This document shows, piece by piece, positions 44,037 through 53,136 of a DNA stretch of 64,000 nucleotides. Both the position numbers and the translations under genes were made by a program. Source of the stretch: Achromobacter xylosoxidans A8 (GTDB lineage: Bacteria > Pseudomonadota > Gammaproteobacteria > Burkholderiales > Burkholderiaceae_B); NCBI RefSeq assembly GCF_000165835.1, contig NC_014640.1:3968001-4032000 (forward strand), in the 5' to 3' direction. The notes beneath the pieces were generated by a model. The model was not told the DNA's origin. It ran no database searches and saw nothing but the letters and a program-made list of their open reading frames with translations. Within the stretch, counting starts at the first letter, position 1; the number at the start of each line of letters is the position of its first letter.

Positions 44037-45629
44037 TCACTCCCACTCAATCGTCGCGGGCGGCTTGCTCGACACGTCATACACCACACGATTGATCCCC
44101 CGCACTTCGTTGATGATGCGCGAAGACACCCGAGCCAGCAACGGATGCGGCAGCGGCGCCCAATCAGCAGTCATGAAGTCAAACGTCTGCACCGCACGCA
44201 GCGCCACGACGTATTCGTAGGTACGCCCATCGCCCATCACACCCACCGACTTCACCGGCAGGAACACGGCAAACGCTTGCGAGGTCAGTTCGTACCAGGT
44301 CAGGCCGCTGGCCTCGTCCTTGGTGTTGCGCAGCTCTTCGATGAAGATTGCGTCGGCGCGGCGCAGCAGTTCGGCATATTCATGCTTCACTTCGCCCAGG
44401 ATGCGCACGCCCAGGCCGGGGCCGGGGAACGGGTGGCGGTAGACCATCTGCGGCGGCAGGCCCAGGGCCACGCCGAGTTCGCGGACTTCGTCCTTGAACA
44501 GTTCGCGCAGCGGCTCCAGCAGTTGCAGGTTCAGTGTGTCCGGCAGGCCGCCCACGTTGTGGTGCGACTTGATGGAGGTGGCCTTGCCGGTCTTGGCGCC
44601 CGCGGATTCGATGACGTCGGGGTAGATCGTGCCCTGGGCCAGCCACTTGGCGCTTTGCTGCTTGCCGGCTTGTTCCTGGAACACTTCGACGAATTCGCGG
44701 CCGATGATCTTGCGCTTGGCTTCCGGATCCGCCACGCCGGCCAGCTTGCCCATGAACTGGGCGGTGGCGTCGACGTGGATGATCTTCACGCCCATGTTTT
44801 CAGCGAAGGTCTGCATGACCTGCTTGCCTTCGTCCAGGCGCAGCAGGCCGTGGTCGACGAACACGCAGGTGAGCTGGTCGCCGATGGCCTTGTGGATCAG
44901 CGCCGCGGCTACCGAGGAATCCACGCCGCCCGACAGGCCCAGGATGACTTCGTCCGTGCCGACCTGCTCGCGGATGCGGGCGACGGCTTCGGCCACGTAG
45001 TCGGGCATGTTCCAGTCGCCTTCGCAGCCGCAGATCTCGTTCACGAAGCGGGCCAGCATGGCCTTGCCTTGAACGGTGTGCGTGACTTCGGGGTGGAACT
45101 GGACGGCGTAGAACTTGCGGTCTTCGTCGGCCATGCCGGCGATGGGGCAGGACGGCGTGGACGCCATCAGCTTGAAGCCCGGGGGCAGCTCGGTGACCTT
45201 GTCGCCGTGGCTCATCCAGACCTTCAACATGCCGTGGCCTTCTGCCGTGGCAAAGTCTTCCAGGCCTTCCAGCAGCTTGGTGTGGCCGTGGGCGCGGACT
45301 TCGGCGTAGCCGAATTCGCGATGATCGGAAAAGCTGACCACGCCGCCCAGTTGCTGCGCCATGGACTGCATGCCGTAGCAGATGCCGAGGACGGGCACGC
45401 CCAGCTCGAACACCGCATGCGGCACGCGCATGGAGCCTTCTTCGTAGGCGGAAGCGTGGCTGCCGGACAAGATGACGCCCTTCAGGCCTTGCGCCATCTG
45501 GTCGCGCACGAAGGCGTCGTCGACGTCGCCAGGGTGCACTTCGGAGTAGACGCCGGCTTCGCGGACGCGGCGGGCGATCAGCTGGGTGACTTGCGAACCG
45601 TAGTCGAGAATGAGGATGCGCTGGTGCAT
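44037..45629 (-). CDS. guaA: GMP synthase (glutamine-hydrolysing)
   Basis: A protein of 530 residues that converts XMP to GMP with ATP and glutamine, the last step of guanine-nucleotide synthesis. The glutamine amidotransferase domain has the nucleophile Cys in GICYGMQS and the His-Glu pair in [10 protein letters not shown]. The ATP pyrophosphatase domain has the P-loop [16 protein letters not shown], and the dimerisation domain ends in PATIEWE. Length and order match the bacterial enzyme exactly. It lies downstream of guaB on the same strand, separated by a 117-base gap with a strong hairpin (45672-45715). A terminator follows. Confidence 0.98.
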   Translation of the reverse strand: MHQRILILDYGSQVTQLIARRVREAGVYSEVHPGDVDDAFVRDQMAQGLKGVILSGSHASAYEEGSMRVPHAVFELGVPVLGICYGMQSMAQQLGGVVSFSDHREFGYAEVRAHGHTKLLEGLEDFATAEGHGMLKVWMSHGDKVTELPPGFKLMASTPSCPIAGMADEDRKFYAVQFHPEVTHTVQGKAMLARFVNEICGCEGDWNMPDYVAEAVARIREQVGTDEVILGLSGGVDSSVAAALIHKAIGDQLTCVFVDHGLLRLDEGKQVMQTFAENMGVKIIHVDATAQFMGKLAGVADPEAKRKIIGREFVEVFQEQAGKQQSAKWLAQGTIYPDVIESAGAKTGKATSIKSHHNVGGLPDTLNLQLLEPLRELFKDEVRELGVALGLPPQMVYRHPFPGPGLGVRILGEVKHEYAELLRRADAIFIEELRNTKDEASGLTWYELTSQAFAVFLPVKSVGVMGDGRTYEYVVALRAVQTFDFMTADWAPLPHPLLARVSSRIINEVRGINRVVYDVSSKPPATIEWE

Positions 45630-45671
45630 GGAGACTCTACCGGTAAAGAATAAAACCGCAGTAAATAAAAC

Positions 45672-45715
45672 CGCACCGGCAGAACCGCTGATTCATTTGC
45701 GGTTCTGCCGGTGCG
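45672..45715 (-). terminator. Strong hairpin between guaB and guaA
   Basis: A perfect 17-base inverted repeat, CGCACCGGCAGAACCGC with its complement, frames a ten-base loop. On the minus strand it is followed by GTTTTATTTAC. It can terminate or attenuate transcription leaving guaB (stop at 45747) before guaA (start at 45629). Alternatively it stabilises the mRNA 3' end. The guaA gene then needs its own promoter or read-through. Confidence 0.75.
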
Positions 45716-45746
45716 CGATGCATGACATTGTAGTTGACTGTACGGA

Positions 45747-47207
45747 TCAGTCGGCGCGGTAGTTGGGCGCTTCCTTGGTGATCTGTACGTCGTGCACGTG
45801 GGACTCGCGCACGCCCGCGGAGGTGATCTCCACGAATTCGGTCTTGGTGCGCATGTCGTCGATGGTGGCGCAGCCGCAGTAGCCCATCGAGGCGCGGATG
45901 CCGCCGACCAGTTGGTAAATGATGGCCAGCACGCTGCCCTTGTAGGGGACGCGGCCTTCGATGCCTTCGGGGACCAGCTTGTCGGCGTTGTTGGACGGAT
46001 CCTGGAAGTAACGGTCGGCGGAGCCGTCCGTCATGGCGCCCAGGCTGCCCATGCCGCGGTAGGACTTGTACGAACGGCCCTGGAACAGCACGACTTCGCC
46101 CGGCGCCTCTTCGGTACCGGCGAACATGCCGCCCATCATGCAGGCGAAAGCGCCGGCGGCCAGGGCCTTGGCGACGTCGCCCGAGTAGCGGATGCCGCCG
46201 TCGGCGATCAGCGGCACGCCCGTGCCTTCCAGCGCCTTGGCGACTTCGGAGATGGCATGGATCTGCGGCACGCCCACGCCGGCGACGATGCGGGTGGTGC
46301 AGATGGAGCCAGGGCCGATGCCGACCTTGACGCCGTCGGCGCCGTACTCGACCAGCGCACGCGCGGCGGCGGCGGTGGCGATGTTGCCGCCGATGACTTC
46401 AACCTTGGGGTAGTTCTGCTTGACCCAGCGCACGCCTTCCAGCACGCCCTTGGAATGGCCGTGGGCGGTGTCGACGATCAGGACGTCAACGCCTGCCGCA
46501 ACCAGCTTTTCCACGCGCTCTTCGGTGCCGGCGCCCACGCCCACTGCCGCGCCCACGCGCAGCTGGCCCTGGGCATCCTTGCTGGCCATCGGGTGTTCGG
46601 TGTTCTTGACGATGTCCTTGACGGTGGCCAGGCCACGCAGTTCAAAGCCGTCGTTCACGATCAGCACGCGCTCCAGGCGGTGCTTGTGCATCAGGGACTG
46701 CGCCTCTTCCAGCGTGGCGCCTTCCTTCATGGTGACCAGGCGTTCCTGCGGCGTCATGATGTTGCGCAGGGGCTGGTCCAGGTTCTCTTCGAAGCGCAGA
46801 TCGCGGTTGGTGACGATGCCGACCAGCTTGCGCCCTTCGACCACCGGCAGGCCCGAGATGCCATGCTGGCGCTGCAACGCAATGGCGTCGCGCACTTTCA
46901 TCTGGGGGGTGACGGTGACCGGATCGATCACGATGCCGAATTCGTGGCGCTTGACGCGGGCGACTTCACGCGCCTGGGCGTCGGCGGACAGATTCTTGTG
47001 GATGATCCCGATGCCGCCCTCTTGCGCCATGGCGATGGCCAGACGCGATTCGGTGACGGTGTCCATGGCGGCGGACACTAGCGGGATGTTCAGGCTGATA
47101 TTGCGAGTGAGGCGCGTAGCCAGGGAAGTGTCGCGAGGCAGGACCTCGGAATACGCAGGCACCAGCAACACATCGTCGAAGGTGAGCGCTTTTTGTACGA
47201 GACGCAT
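45747..47207 (-). CDS. guaB: IMP dehydrogenase
   Basis: A protein of 486 residues that oxidises IMP to XMP with NAD+, the rate-limiting step of guanine-nucleotide synthesis. The catalytic loop [15 protein letters not shown] holds the active-site cysteine. Two CBS domains (about residues 95-205) lie in the barrel, with [21 protein letters not shown] and [17 protein letters not shown]. The C-terminal flap region includes [23 protein letters not shown] five bases before the ATG at 47207 supports the start; an upstream in-frame codon would add MRPELP. It is followed by guaA on the same strand. Confidence 0.98.
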   Translation of the reverse strand: MRLVQKALTFDDVLLVPAYSEVLPRDTSLATRLTRNISLNIPLVSAAMDTVTESRLAIAMAQEGGIGIIHKNLSADAQAREVARVKRHEFGIVIDPVTVTPQMKVRDAIALQRQHGISGLPVVEGRKLVGIVTNRDLRFEENLDQPLRNIMTPQERLVTMKEGATLEEAQSLMHKHRLERVLIVNDGFELRGLATVKDIVKNTEHPMASKDAQGQLRVGAAVGVGAGTEERVEKLVAAGVDVLIVDTAHGHSKGVLEGVRWVKQNYPKVEVIGGNIATAAAARALVEYGADGVKVGIGPGSICTTRIVAGVGVPQIHAISEVAKALEGTGVPLIADGGIRYSGDVAKALAAGAFACMMGGMFAGTEEAPGEVVLFQGRSYKSYRGMGSLGAMTDGSADRYFQDPSNNADKLVPEGIEGRVPYKGSVLAIIYQLVGGIRASMGYCGCATIDDMRTKTEFVEITSAGVRESHVHDVQITKEAPNYRAD

Positions 47208-47323
47208 GGGTAACTCCGGGCGCAAAGCAAGATTATACGCCGCTTGGGTGTTTTGCCTAGGTGTTGTCCCTAGGTTGGCGGGGATATTTCTATACGCCGC
47301 AGTGGCGGATTGCCGCCTCGCAA

Positions 47324-47393
47324 TATTTTTACCCGGATATATTGACTTGTATTTTTACCCGGATCATAATTAGCCTGCCATTTTTATCCGGAC
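47324..47393 (+). repeat. Three direct repeats upstream of the DUF2239 gene (probable operator)
   Basis: Three copies of a 15-base motif, TATTTTTACCCGGAT, lie in direct orientation: 47324-47338 and 47350-47364 are identical, and 47379-47393 is CATTTTTATCCGGAC. Their starts are 26 and 29 bases apart. The last copy ends six bases before the ATG at 47400, so a protein bound here would block translation start or transcription. The regular spacing and AT-rich context in a GC-rich genome suggest a specific regulator. Confidence 0.75.
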
Positions 47394-47399
47394 AAAATA

Positions 47400-48044
47400 A
47401 TGAACCAACTATCCGTACCCCGCCACACCGATCCGCACACTGCCTTCGCCGGCCACCGCATACTTACCACTGGCCCCCTGGCCGAGGTGGCGCTCGCCGT
47501 TAAACGGGCCATGGACTCGGGCAGCGACGCCGCCATCCTGGTGTTCGACGACCAATCCGGCAAGCAGGTCGACCTGGATCTGAGAGGCGACGACGCCGCC
47601 ATCGCGGAACGTCACCGCGCCCGCATCGAGCCGGCGCCCCTGGCCGCCGGAATGCCCGCCGACGTGGCAGCCGACCAGACGCAACCGCGCGGCCGGGGCC
47701 GCCCCAAGTTGGGCGTGGTGCCGCGTGAAGTCACGCTGCTGCCGCGCCATTGGGACTGGCTGGGCGCGCAGCCCGGCGGCGCGTCCGTCGCCTTGCGCAA
47801 ACTGGTGGAACAGGCCCGCCGCGATAATGAAGCACAGGACCGCCGGCGCGAGCGCCAGGAGGCGGCTTATCGCTTCATGTCCAGCATGGGCGGCAATCTG
47901 TCCGGTTTCGAGGAAGCGACGCGGGCGCTATATGCCGGCGACCGCGAGCGCTTTGCGCAGCAGATCGCCACATGGCCCGAGGATGTGCGCGGCTATGCCA
48001 TGGGGCTGGCATGGGGCGGCTCCGGCGACAGTAGCGCGGAGTGA
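47400..48044 (+). CDS. DUF2239-family protein, possibly an autoregulator
   Basis: A protein of 214 residues that resembles the DUF2239 family. The N-terminal part has FAGHRILTTGPLAEVALAVK and AILVFDDQSGKQVDLDLRG. The middle holds a basic GRGRPKLG stretch like an AT-hook and the conserved REVTLLPRHWDWLGAQPGG. The C-terminal half is helical and includes FMSSMGGNLSGFEEATRALY. The basic motif suggests nucleic-acid binding. The three direct repeats that end next to its start codon suggest that it, or a partner, controls its own expression. It is divergent from guaB. The function is not established. Confidence 0.7.
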   Translation: MNQLSVPRHTDPHTAFAGHRILTTGPLAEVALAVKRAMDSGSDAAILVFDDQSGKQVDLDLRGDDAAIAERHRARIEPAPLAAGMPADVAADQTQPRGRGRPKLGVVPREVTLLPRHWDWLGAQPGGASVALRKLVEQARRDNEAQDRRRERQEAAYRFMSSMGGNLSGFEEATRALYAGDRERFAQQIATWPEDVRGYAMGLAWGGSGDSSAE

Positions 48045-48107
48045 TCCCAAGCGCGAATTGGGCGCGGCGCGGACCCGCCGCGCGCTTCCCGCCAGAACCC
48101 CGCGCCA

Positions 48108-48701
48108 TCACCGCAACATCGGCCACAACGTCAGTGCCAATAGCCCTCCCATGGCGATGTTGAACCATTTCAGGCGTCCAGGCTGCGCGAGGAATCCGCG
48201 CAGCGCCATGCCGAAGCCGGCCCACAGCGAAACGCTGGGCAGGTTCACCAGCGCGAACACCAGGCACATCCAGGCCAGCGACGCCCACGGCGCCGCAGCG
48301 TCAACATAGACTGCCACCGAGGCCAGCGCCACGATCCACGCCTTGGGGTTGATCCACTGGAACAAGGCCGATTCCATGAAGGTCAGCGGCCTGGCCGATG
48401 CCTGGCCCGTGCTGATCGAACGCGACAGCGCGATGCGCCACGCCAGGTACAGCAGGTAGGCCGCCCCGCCTATCTTCAATGCCGCGGACAACGGCGGCCA
48501 GGCCTGGAACAGCGCCCCCAGGCCCAGCCCTACCCCCAACAGCAGCGACGTAAAGCCGACGGTGATCCCCAGCACCTGGGGCAAGGTCCGGCCGAAGCCG
48601 AAGTTGGCGCCCGAGGTCATCAGCATGACGTTGCTGGGGCCCGGCGAAACAGAGGTCACGAAGGCGAACACCGTCAGGGCAAGCAGATTTTCAAAGGACA
48701 A
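48108..48701 (-). CDS. LysE/RhtB-family amino-acid exporter
   Basis: A protein of 197 residues with about six hydrophobic segments, the LysE/RhtB layout. The family start FVTSVSPGPSNVMLMTSGANFG and the loop FQWINPKAWIVALASVAVYV are visible. It exports an amino acid or related compound across the inner membrane. The start is a TTG (48701) with a GGAG eight bases upstream. It is divergent from the GlxA-type regulator at 48822, which is the usual arrangement for a regulator controlling an exporter. The substrate is unknown. Confidence 0.85.
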   Translation of the reverse strand: MSFENLLALTVFAFVTSVSPGPSNVMLMTSGANFGFGRTLPQVLGITVGFTSLLLGVGLGLGALFQAWPPLSAALKIGGAAYLLYLAWRIALSRSISTGQASARPLTFMESALFQWINPKAWIVALASVAVYVDAAAPWASLAWMCLVFALVNLPSVSLWAGFGMALRGFLAQPGRLKWFNIAMGGLLALTLWPMLR

Positions 48702-48821
48702 GACAAGGCTCCGGTGGCACGCGGCGCAGGTTTGCGCGCCGACGATCAGACAGCGGCATTGTGGGTCCGGCCCAGCCTTATTAATATTGGCGGTTTTGAC
48801 ATCTTTGATAGCGTTCTTGCC

Positions 48822-49772
48822 ATGAAGATCCAGATCCTGGCCCTGGAGGGCGTGTTCGATACCGGCCTGTCCACCATCCTGGATGTGTTCGCGACAGCCA
48901 ACGAGCTGTCGCCACTGCTGCCCGCCCCCGTGCTGCCGTTCGACACACGGGTGGTCGGCCTGCGCCGCAAGGTGCGCACCTCGCAGGGATTTGGCGTGCC
49001 CGTTTCAGGCAGTCCGGACCCGTCGGACCCGGGCTGGCTTGTCATCCCGGCCATCGGCTGCAAGATGCCCGAAACGCTGGTGCCCGCGCTGGGCCGCGCC
49101 GACGTGCGCGACGCTGGCCGGATGCTGCGCGAGCGCGGCCCTGGCGCGAACACCGCCGCGGCCTGCATCGGCACCTTCGTGCTGGCGGAATCGGGCCTGC
49201 TGGACGGCCACAAGGCCACCACCACCTGGTGGCTGGCGCCGCTGTTCCGGCAGCGCTATCCGGCGGTCGACCTGGAGGACAAGCACATGCTGGTGCGCTC
49301 GTCGTCGTTGCTGACGGCGGGCGCGGCCTTGAGCCACATGGACATGGCGCTGTGGCTGGTGCGCCAGGCCAGTCCCGAACTGGCTGCGCTGGTGGCGCGC
49401 TATCTGATCGTGGACCAGCGGCCGGCGCAATCCGCCTATGTCATCACCGACCATCTGACGCATGCCGAACCGCTGGTGCAGGCTTTCGAGCGCTGGGCCC
49501 GCGCGCATCTTGCGCAGGGGTTCTCGCTGGATGCCGCGGCGCAGGCGCTGGGCGCCAGCAAGCGCACGCTGGCGCGCCGCACGCAGGAGGTGCTGGGCAA
49601 GAGCCCGCTGTCGTTCTTCCAGGATTTGCGCGTGGAGCGCGCCGCCCATTTGCTAAAGACCAGCAGCCTGTCGCTGGAGCAGATCGCGGCCCAGGTCGGC
49701 TACGCCGACGGCGTCACGCTGCGCAACCTGCTGCGCCGGCGCCTGGGCCATGGGGTGCGCCAGATGCGCTGA
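48822..49772 (+). CDS. GlxA/FtrA-type AraC-family transcriptional regulator
   Basis: A protein of 316 residues: an N-terminal DJ-1/PfpI-like domain (MKIQILALEGVFDTGLSTIL, then AAACIGTFVLAESGLLDGHKATTTWW) and a C-terminal AraC domain with HTH patterns SLDAAAQALGASKRTLARRT and SLEQIAAQVGYADGVTLR. It is divergent from the LysE-type exporter gene, with 120 bases between the starts, and probably controls it. It is the second GlxA-type protein of the window; the other is at 22730-23683. The signal is unknown. Confidence 0.9.
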   Translation: MKIQILALEGVFDTGLSTILDVFATANELSPLLPAPVLPFDTRVVGLRRKVRTSQGFGVPVSGSPDPSDPGWLVIPAIGCKMPETLVPALGRADVRDAGRMLRERGPGANTAAACIGTFVLAESGLLDGHKATTTWWLAPLFRQRYPAVDLEDKHMLVRSSSLLTAGAALSHMDMALWLVRQASPELAALVARYLIVDQRPAQSAYVITDHLTHAEPLVQAFERWARAHLAQGFSLDAAAQALGASKRTLARRTQEVLGKSPLSFFQDLRVERAAHLLKTSSLSLEQIAAQVGYADGVTLRNLLRRRLGHGVRQMR

Positions 49773-49892
49773 TGTCCCGCACCCGGCCCGCGTGCGCAAT
49801 GCCGGCGGTGGGCGCGTTCAGCGATATGGGTTTTAATCGGAGATAAGCGGCGGGCGCGCTTTTCGCGCCTGCGCATTTCCACACGGTGCGTC

Positions 49893-50273
49893 ATGGCCAT
49901 CGCAAAGAACTTCCTGCTCTACGACGGAGACTGCCCTTTCTGCTCGAACTACGTGCGGATGCTGCAATTGCAGAAGGCCGTCGGCCCCATCGATCTGCTG
50001 AACATGCGCGACCATCCCGATCTGGCGGTGGCCTACAAGGCGCAAGGCTACGACCTGAACCAAGGCATGCTGCTGCATCTGGATGGTCAGGACTATTGGG
50101 GCGCCGACTGCATCAACCGGCTGGCGCTGATCAGCACCGGCAATGATCTGTTCAACAGCGTCAACGCGGCCGTGTTCCGCAATCCCTGCCTGTCGACGGC
50201 GCTTTACCCGTTCATGCGCACCGGCCGCAGCCTTGCACTGACGCTGCTGGGCAAGAAGAAGATGCAGATGTAG
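49893..50273 (+). CDS. DCC-family thiol-disulfide oxidoreductase-like protein (DUF393)
   Basis: A protein of 126 residues with the DCC hallmark YDGDCPFCSNYV, where Cys14 and Cys17 form the redox-active CxxC. The fold is thioredoxin-like. Later residues include LLHLDGQDYWGADCINRLA, the second family pattern. It probably works in the cytoplasm on thiols, but the partner is unknown. The gene stands alone, 120 bases after the GlxA-type gene, with no operon partner. Confidence 0.85.
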   Translation: MAIAKNFLLYDGDCPFCSNYVRMLQLQKAVGPIDLLNMRDHPDLAVAYKAQGYDLNQGMLLHLDGQDYWGADCINRLALISTGNDLFNSVNAAVFRNPCLSTALYPFMRTGRSLALTLLGKKKMQM

Positions 50274-50334
50274 GCGCGCTGGCCCGTCGCCGACGCGGCG
50301 CGCGGGAATGGCACCCGGTTGAAGACCGTACGCG

Positions 50335-50604
50335 CTAGGCCGCGCCCATCGCTCTTGCCAGAGGCTCTTCGGCCATTTGCGCATCCCCATTGGCGTCGCA
50401 GCGACGCCACCCCGATGCTGGGTCGCGCTTGTCGTCGAAATAATCCCAATCCGTGCCGCACACCGCGCAGGTGAACGCTAGTTGCTGCACGCCTCGCTGC
50501 GTCTCTCCAGCTGACCGCACTACGCCCAGGCTGATCAGGTCTTCATGTCCGGGCGCATCGCGCCGGTCCGCTACGATAGCCTCGCATTTTTTGCACGCCC
50601 CCAT
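50335..50604 (-). CDS. Small zinc-ribbon-like protein of unknown function
   Basis: A protein of 89 residues with two CxxC pairs, CKKCEAIV at the start and FTCAVCGTDWDYFDD in the middle, which could form one zinc site. It also has a single further cysteine (RRCDANG). Nothing else is recognisable. The ATG at 50604 is preceded by a weak AAGGGGAAGGAGC. It lies between the DCC gene and the carbonic anhydrase gene and has no clear partner. The CxxC spacing suggests a structural or nucleic-acid-binding role. Confidence 0.6.
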   Translation of the reverse strand: MGACKKCEAIVADRRDAPGHEDLISLGVVRSAGETQRGVQQLAFTCAVCGTDWDYFDDKRDPASGWRRCDANGDAQMAEEPLARAMGAA

Positions 50605-50726
50605 GCTCCTTCCCCTTTCAATATCCTTTCAGCGGATATTACGAAGGGAAAAACGTTTAAAGCTCAGCAATTCTCACCGTTCCGGGGCCGGCCGGCGCTG
50701 TAGTTCAGCCAACCCCGTCGGCTACG

Positions 50727-51446
50727 TCAGACCAGCGTCACCTTGCCCGTGGCCAGGCTGTACACGCCGCCGACCACTCCCAGCTTTTTCTGCTGCACCA
50801 TCTCCTGCAAGAGCGGCTGCGCGTTCTTCAGGCGATCGACCGCCATGCGCACATTCTCCTGCACGGCCGCGGCCATCAGATCCTTGGCGCCCGACTTGCT
50901 CGCGAGTTCGACGGCGGGCTTGATCGCGTTCACCAGGGCCGGCAAATGACCCGGGAATTCGGTCTTGTCCTTCCACGCCTTGATGGTCGCGTCCACCGCC
51001 CCGCAGTTGTCGTGGCCCAGCACCAGGATGAGCGGCGCGCGCAGCACCAGCGTGCCGTACTCCAGGCTGGCGAGGCCGTCTTCGTTCACGAAGTTGCCAG
51101 CCACGCGCACGATGAACAGGTCGCCCGGGCCTTGGTCGAAAGCCAATTCAGGCGCAACCCGCGAGTCCGAACAGCCCAGGATGGCGGCGATGGGCTTCTG
51201 CTTTACGGCGCGGGCGGCACGTCCGGCGGAGAAATCCCGCATGTTCGGCTTGTTGGCGGCGTAGCGGGCGTTGCCAGCCATCAGGCGCTTCAATGCCGCG
51301 TCAGGACCGATATCGTTTGAGGGCACGGCGGCCTGGGCAGCGCCCAGCCAGCCCGAGGCGCCGGCCGCTGCCATTGCAGCAGCTCCAAACAGCAGGCGGC
51401 GGCGATTGAAATGCAGGGGATTTGCGCAAGAGGAACAGTCGCACAT
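50727..51446 (-). CDS. Beta-class carbonic anhydrase with a Tat-type signal
   Basis: A protein of 239 residues. The N-terminus has a twin-arginine-like NRRRLLFGAAAMAAAGASG stretch, suggesting export folded to the periplasm, with a cut near AAQAA. The zinc ligands of the beta class are present: Cys92 and Asp94-Arg96 in GCSDSR, His145 and Cys148 in LGHDNCGAV. It interconverts CO2 and bicarbonate. A periplasmic beta-carbonic anhydrase is less common than the cytoplasmic form. An AGGAGAG before the ATG supports the start. No neighbouring gene is obviously linked. Confidence 0.9.
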   Translation of the reverse strand: MCDCSSCANPLHFNRRRLLFGAAAMAAAGASGWLGAAQAAVPSNDIGPDAALKRLMAGNARYAANKPNMRDFSAGRAARAVKQKPIAAILGCSDSRVAPELAFDQGPGDLFIVRVAGNFVNEDGLASLEYGTLVLRAPLILVLGHDNCGAVDATIKAWKDKTEFPGHLPALVNAIKPAVELASKSGAKDLMAAAVQENVRMAVDRLKNAQPLLQEMVQQKKLGVVGGVYSLATGKVTLV

Positions 51447-51638
51447 GAGGCTCTCCTGAAAGACGAACGTCTAGGAAACCAGCGCATGACTATTTTGCCG
51501 CTAGCGCGGCGCCCGCGCCTCAAAAATAAGGGTGGAGGGCCCTGAAAGAGTCTGTCGCAATTGGCGCTTGAGATACAGGCACCCCAGGCGTAACGTGGAA
51601 TGGCGGCATAAGCCGCGTCACCTGCATAGGTACGCACC

Positions 51639-51851
51639 ATGACGCCCAACACCCCCCACCCCAAACCGGCCCAGGCCACGCCCGATTCCGGCTCGCCCGA
51701 CGCGCACTCGCCGCCGCATGCGGAAAAGGACCGGGCCCGTGCCGATCACCAGCACGAGGAAGCCCGGCGCAAGGCCCTGGTCGGATCCCAGCACAAGGAA
51801 AACACGCGCAGCGTCGCAGCTCCGCGCTATCACGGGCACCGCGGCGGATAA
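51639..51851 (+). CDS. Small hydrophilic protein, probably disordered
   Basis: A protein of 70 residues with many prolines, histidines and charged residues (HSPPHAEKDRARADHQHEEARRKAL) and no hydrophobic segment. It is likely disordered. The ATG at 51639 has AGGT ten bases upstream. The sequence is not recognisable and it could be a spurious open frame. The 190-base gap to the carbonic anhydrase start and the 164-base gap to the next gene leave it isolated. Confidence 0.4.
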   Translation: MTPNTPHPKPAQATPDSGSPDAHSPPHAEKDRARADHQHEEARRKALVGSQHKENTRSVAAPRYHGHRGG

Positions 51852-52015
51852 CGCTGCTGCTGGCTAGATTCCGTAACTTCTTGGAAAAACATCAAACTGC
51901 AATAAGCGCCTGAAAGTCGGACCATCACATGTTGGACTTTGGATGGGACCAAAAGCATGAGTCCCGGTCCGGATGCCCTGCCCTGAATGGTTTTCAACGA
52001 CAGAGGATGCTTATC

Positions 52016-52507
52016 GTGATTCCTATCAGAAAGACCGCCGCCGCCTGTGCGCTGGGCGCCTTCATGACCCTGGCGGCGGCTGGCCAGGCCGCCTTTGCCC
52101 AGGCCCAGGCGAACGCCCCCGCGCCCCTGGCTACCGGCCTGACCGATTCCGGCGTCGCCGAAGGCCAGGTGGTCGAAGCGGTGCGCAGCGGCGACATCCT
52201 GTCGATCAAGGTGCGGTTCAAGCCCATCGTCATGGGCAAGACGGAGATGCTCTATCCGCAGATCAGCAAGAGCGACTATGAAAACAGCTTCTACGTCGTG
52301 GCTGGCAACAAGAAGCACCTGCTGCTGAGAGACAGCAACGACAAGCCGCTGACCAATCCCAAACTGATGATCAGGACCGAGAAGGACGCCCCGATCGCCG
52401 GCTCCTGGCAGGGGAAATTCCCCGCCCCGCCCAAGGAGATCAAAGAGGTCTCGCTGACGATACCGAGCGTCGAGACCTTCGACGCCATCAAGATCACCGA
52501 CCGCTAG
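52016..52507 (+). CDS. Secreted protein of unknown function, partner of an OmpA-like gene
   Basis: A protein of 163 residues. The signal peptide (MIPIRKTAAACALGAFMTLAAAGQAAFAQ) ends at about residue 29. The mature part has strand-like stretches (GDILSIKVRFKPIVM, YENSFYVVAGNKKHLLL). I chose the GTG at 52016 because an AGAGG lies nine bases upstream; the ATG at 52007 sits directly on that site. The stop is two bases before the start of the OmpA-like gene, so the two are co-expressed and likely act together in the periplasm or outer membrane. No family is recognised. Confidence 0.75.
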   Translation: MIPIRKTAAACALGAFMTLAAAGQAAFAQAQANAPAPLATGLTDSGVAEGQVVEAVRSGDILSIKVRFKPIVMGKTEMLYPQISKSDYENSFYVVAGNKKHLLLRDSNDKPLTNPKLMIRTEKDAPIAGSWQGKFPAPPKEIKEVSLTIPSVETFDAIKITDR

Positions 52508-52509
52508 CC

Positions 52510-53109
52510 ATGGCCGGCTACCCGGGCTCGTCAACTCTGCTGGCCGCGGCGTTGCTCGCCGCCACCGGCGGCTCCATGGCGCAGGAGCCACCCTACAAGG
52601 CCGAGATCCTGGATCTGCAGGCCACCATCCTGGACTTGAAGGGTCTGCCCTCCGACGCCAGCGGCGGCATCTCGGACCTGAACGCGCAGATAGACGGGCT
52701 GGCCGCGCGCCACGACGGCCTGTCGGTGCGGCAGGACAAGAATGCCGTGACCGTCGCCATGCTGGGCGACGTGCTGTTCGACTTCGACAAGACCGCCATC
52801 CGTCCCGCCGCCGAGCCTACGCTGCGGGACATCGCCAGCCTGATCAAGGCCAGCTCGGCGGGCACTGTCGCGATCGAAGGCCATACCGACTCCAAGGGAT
52901 CGGCGTCCTACAACAAGGACCTGTCCCTGCGCCGCGCGCAGGCGGTGGCGCAATGGCTCACGAGCCACGGCGTGGACAAGGCGCGGCTGACGGTGAAGGG
53001 ACTGGGCGATACCCAGCCGATCCAGTCGAACCGGCTGGCCAATGGCGCGGACAATCCGCAAGGACGGGCGCAGAACCGGCGGGTAGAGTTCGTGCTGCCC
53101 AAGCACTGA
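52510..53109 (+). CDS. OmpA-domain (peptidoglycan-binding) protein
   Basis: A protein of 199 residues. A signal peptide (about 1-24, cut after SMAQ) precedes a short helical stretch (AEILDLQATILDLKGL). The C-terminal OmpA domain (about residues 85-195) has VLFDFDKTAIRPAAEPTL, IEGHTDSKGSASYNKDLS and the ending QNRRVEFVLPKH. This domain binds peptidoglycan. There is no membrane barrel, so it is a small periplasmic or lipoprotein-like binder rather than a porin; no lipobox cysteine is seen. It is coupled to the secreted protein upstream (two-base gap). Confidence 0.85.
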   Translation: MAGYPGSSTLLAAALLAATGGSMAQEPPYKAEILDLQATILDLKGLPSDASGGISDLNAQIDGLAARHDGLSVRQDKNAVTVAMLGDVLFDFDKTAIRPAAEPTLRDIASLIKASSAGTVAIEGHTDSKGSASYNKDLSLRRAQAVAQWLTSHGVDKARLTVKGLGDTQPIQSNRLANGADNPQGRAQNRRVEFVLPKH

Positions 53110-53136
53110 ACAGCGCGGCGCGGGACCGGGTCCTTT

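Noticed and set aside
43623..45653. A 676-residue open frame on the plus strand
   Set aside because: It is antisense to the whole of guaA and its composition is typical of a complementary-strand shadow.
47324..47393. Direct repeats considered as a CRISPR array
   Set aside because: The repeats are 15 bases, the gaps only 11-14 bases, and there are no Cas genes; an operator is the better reading.
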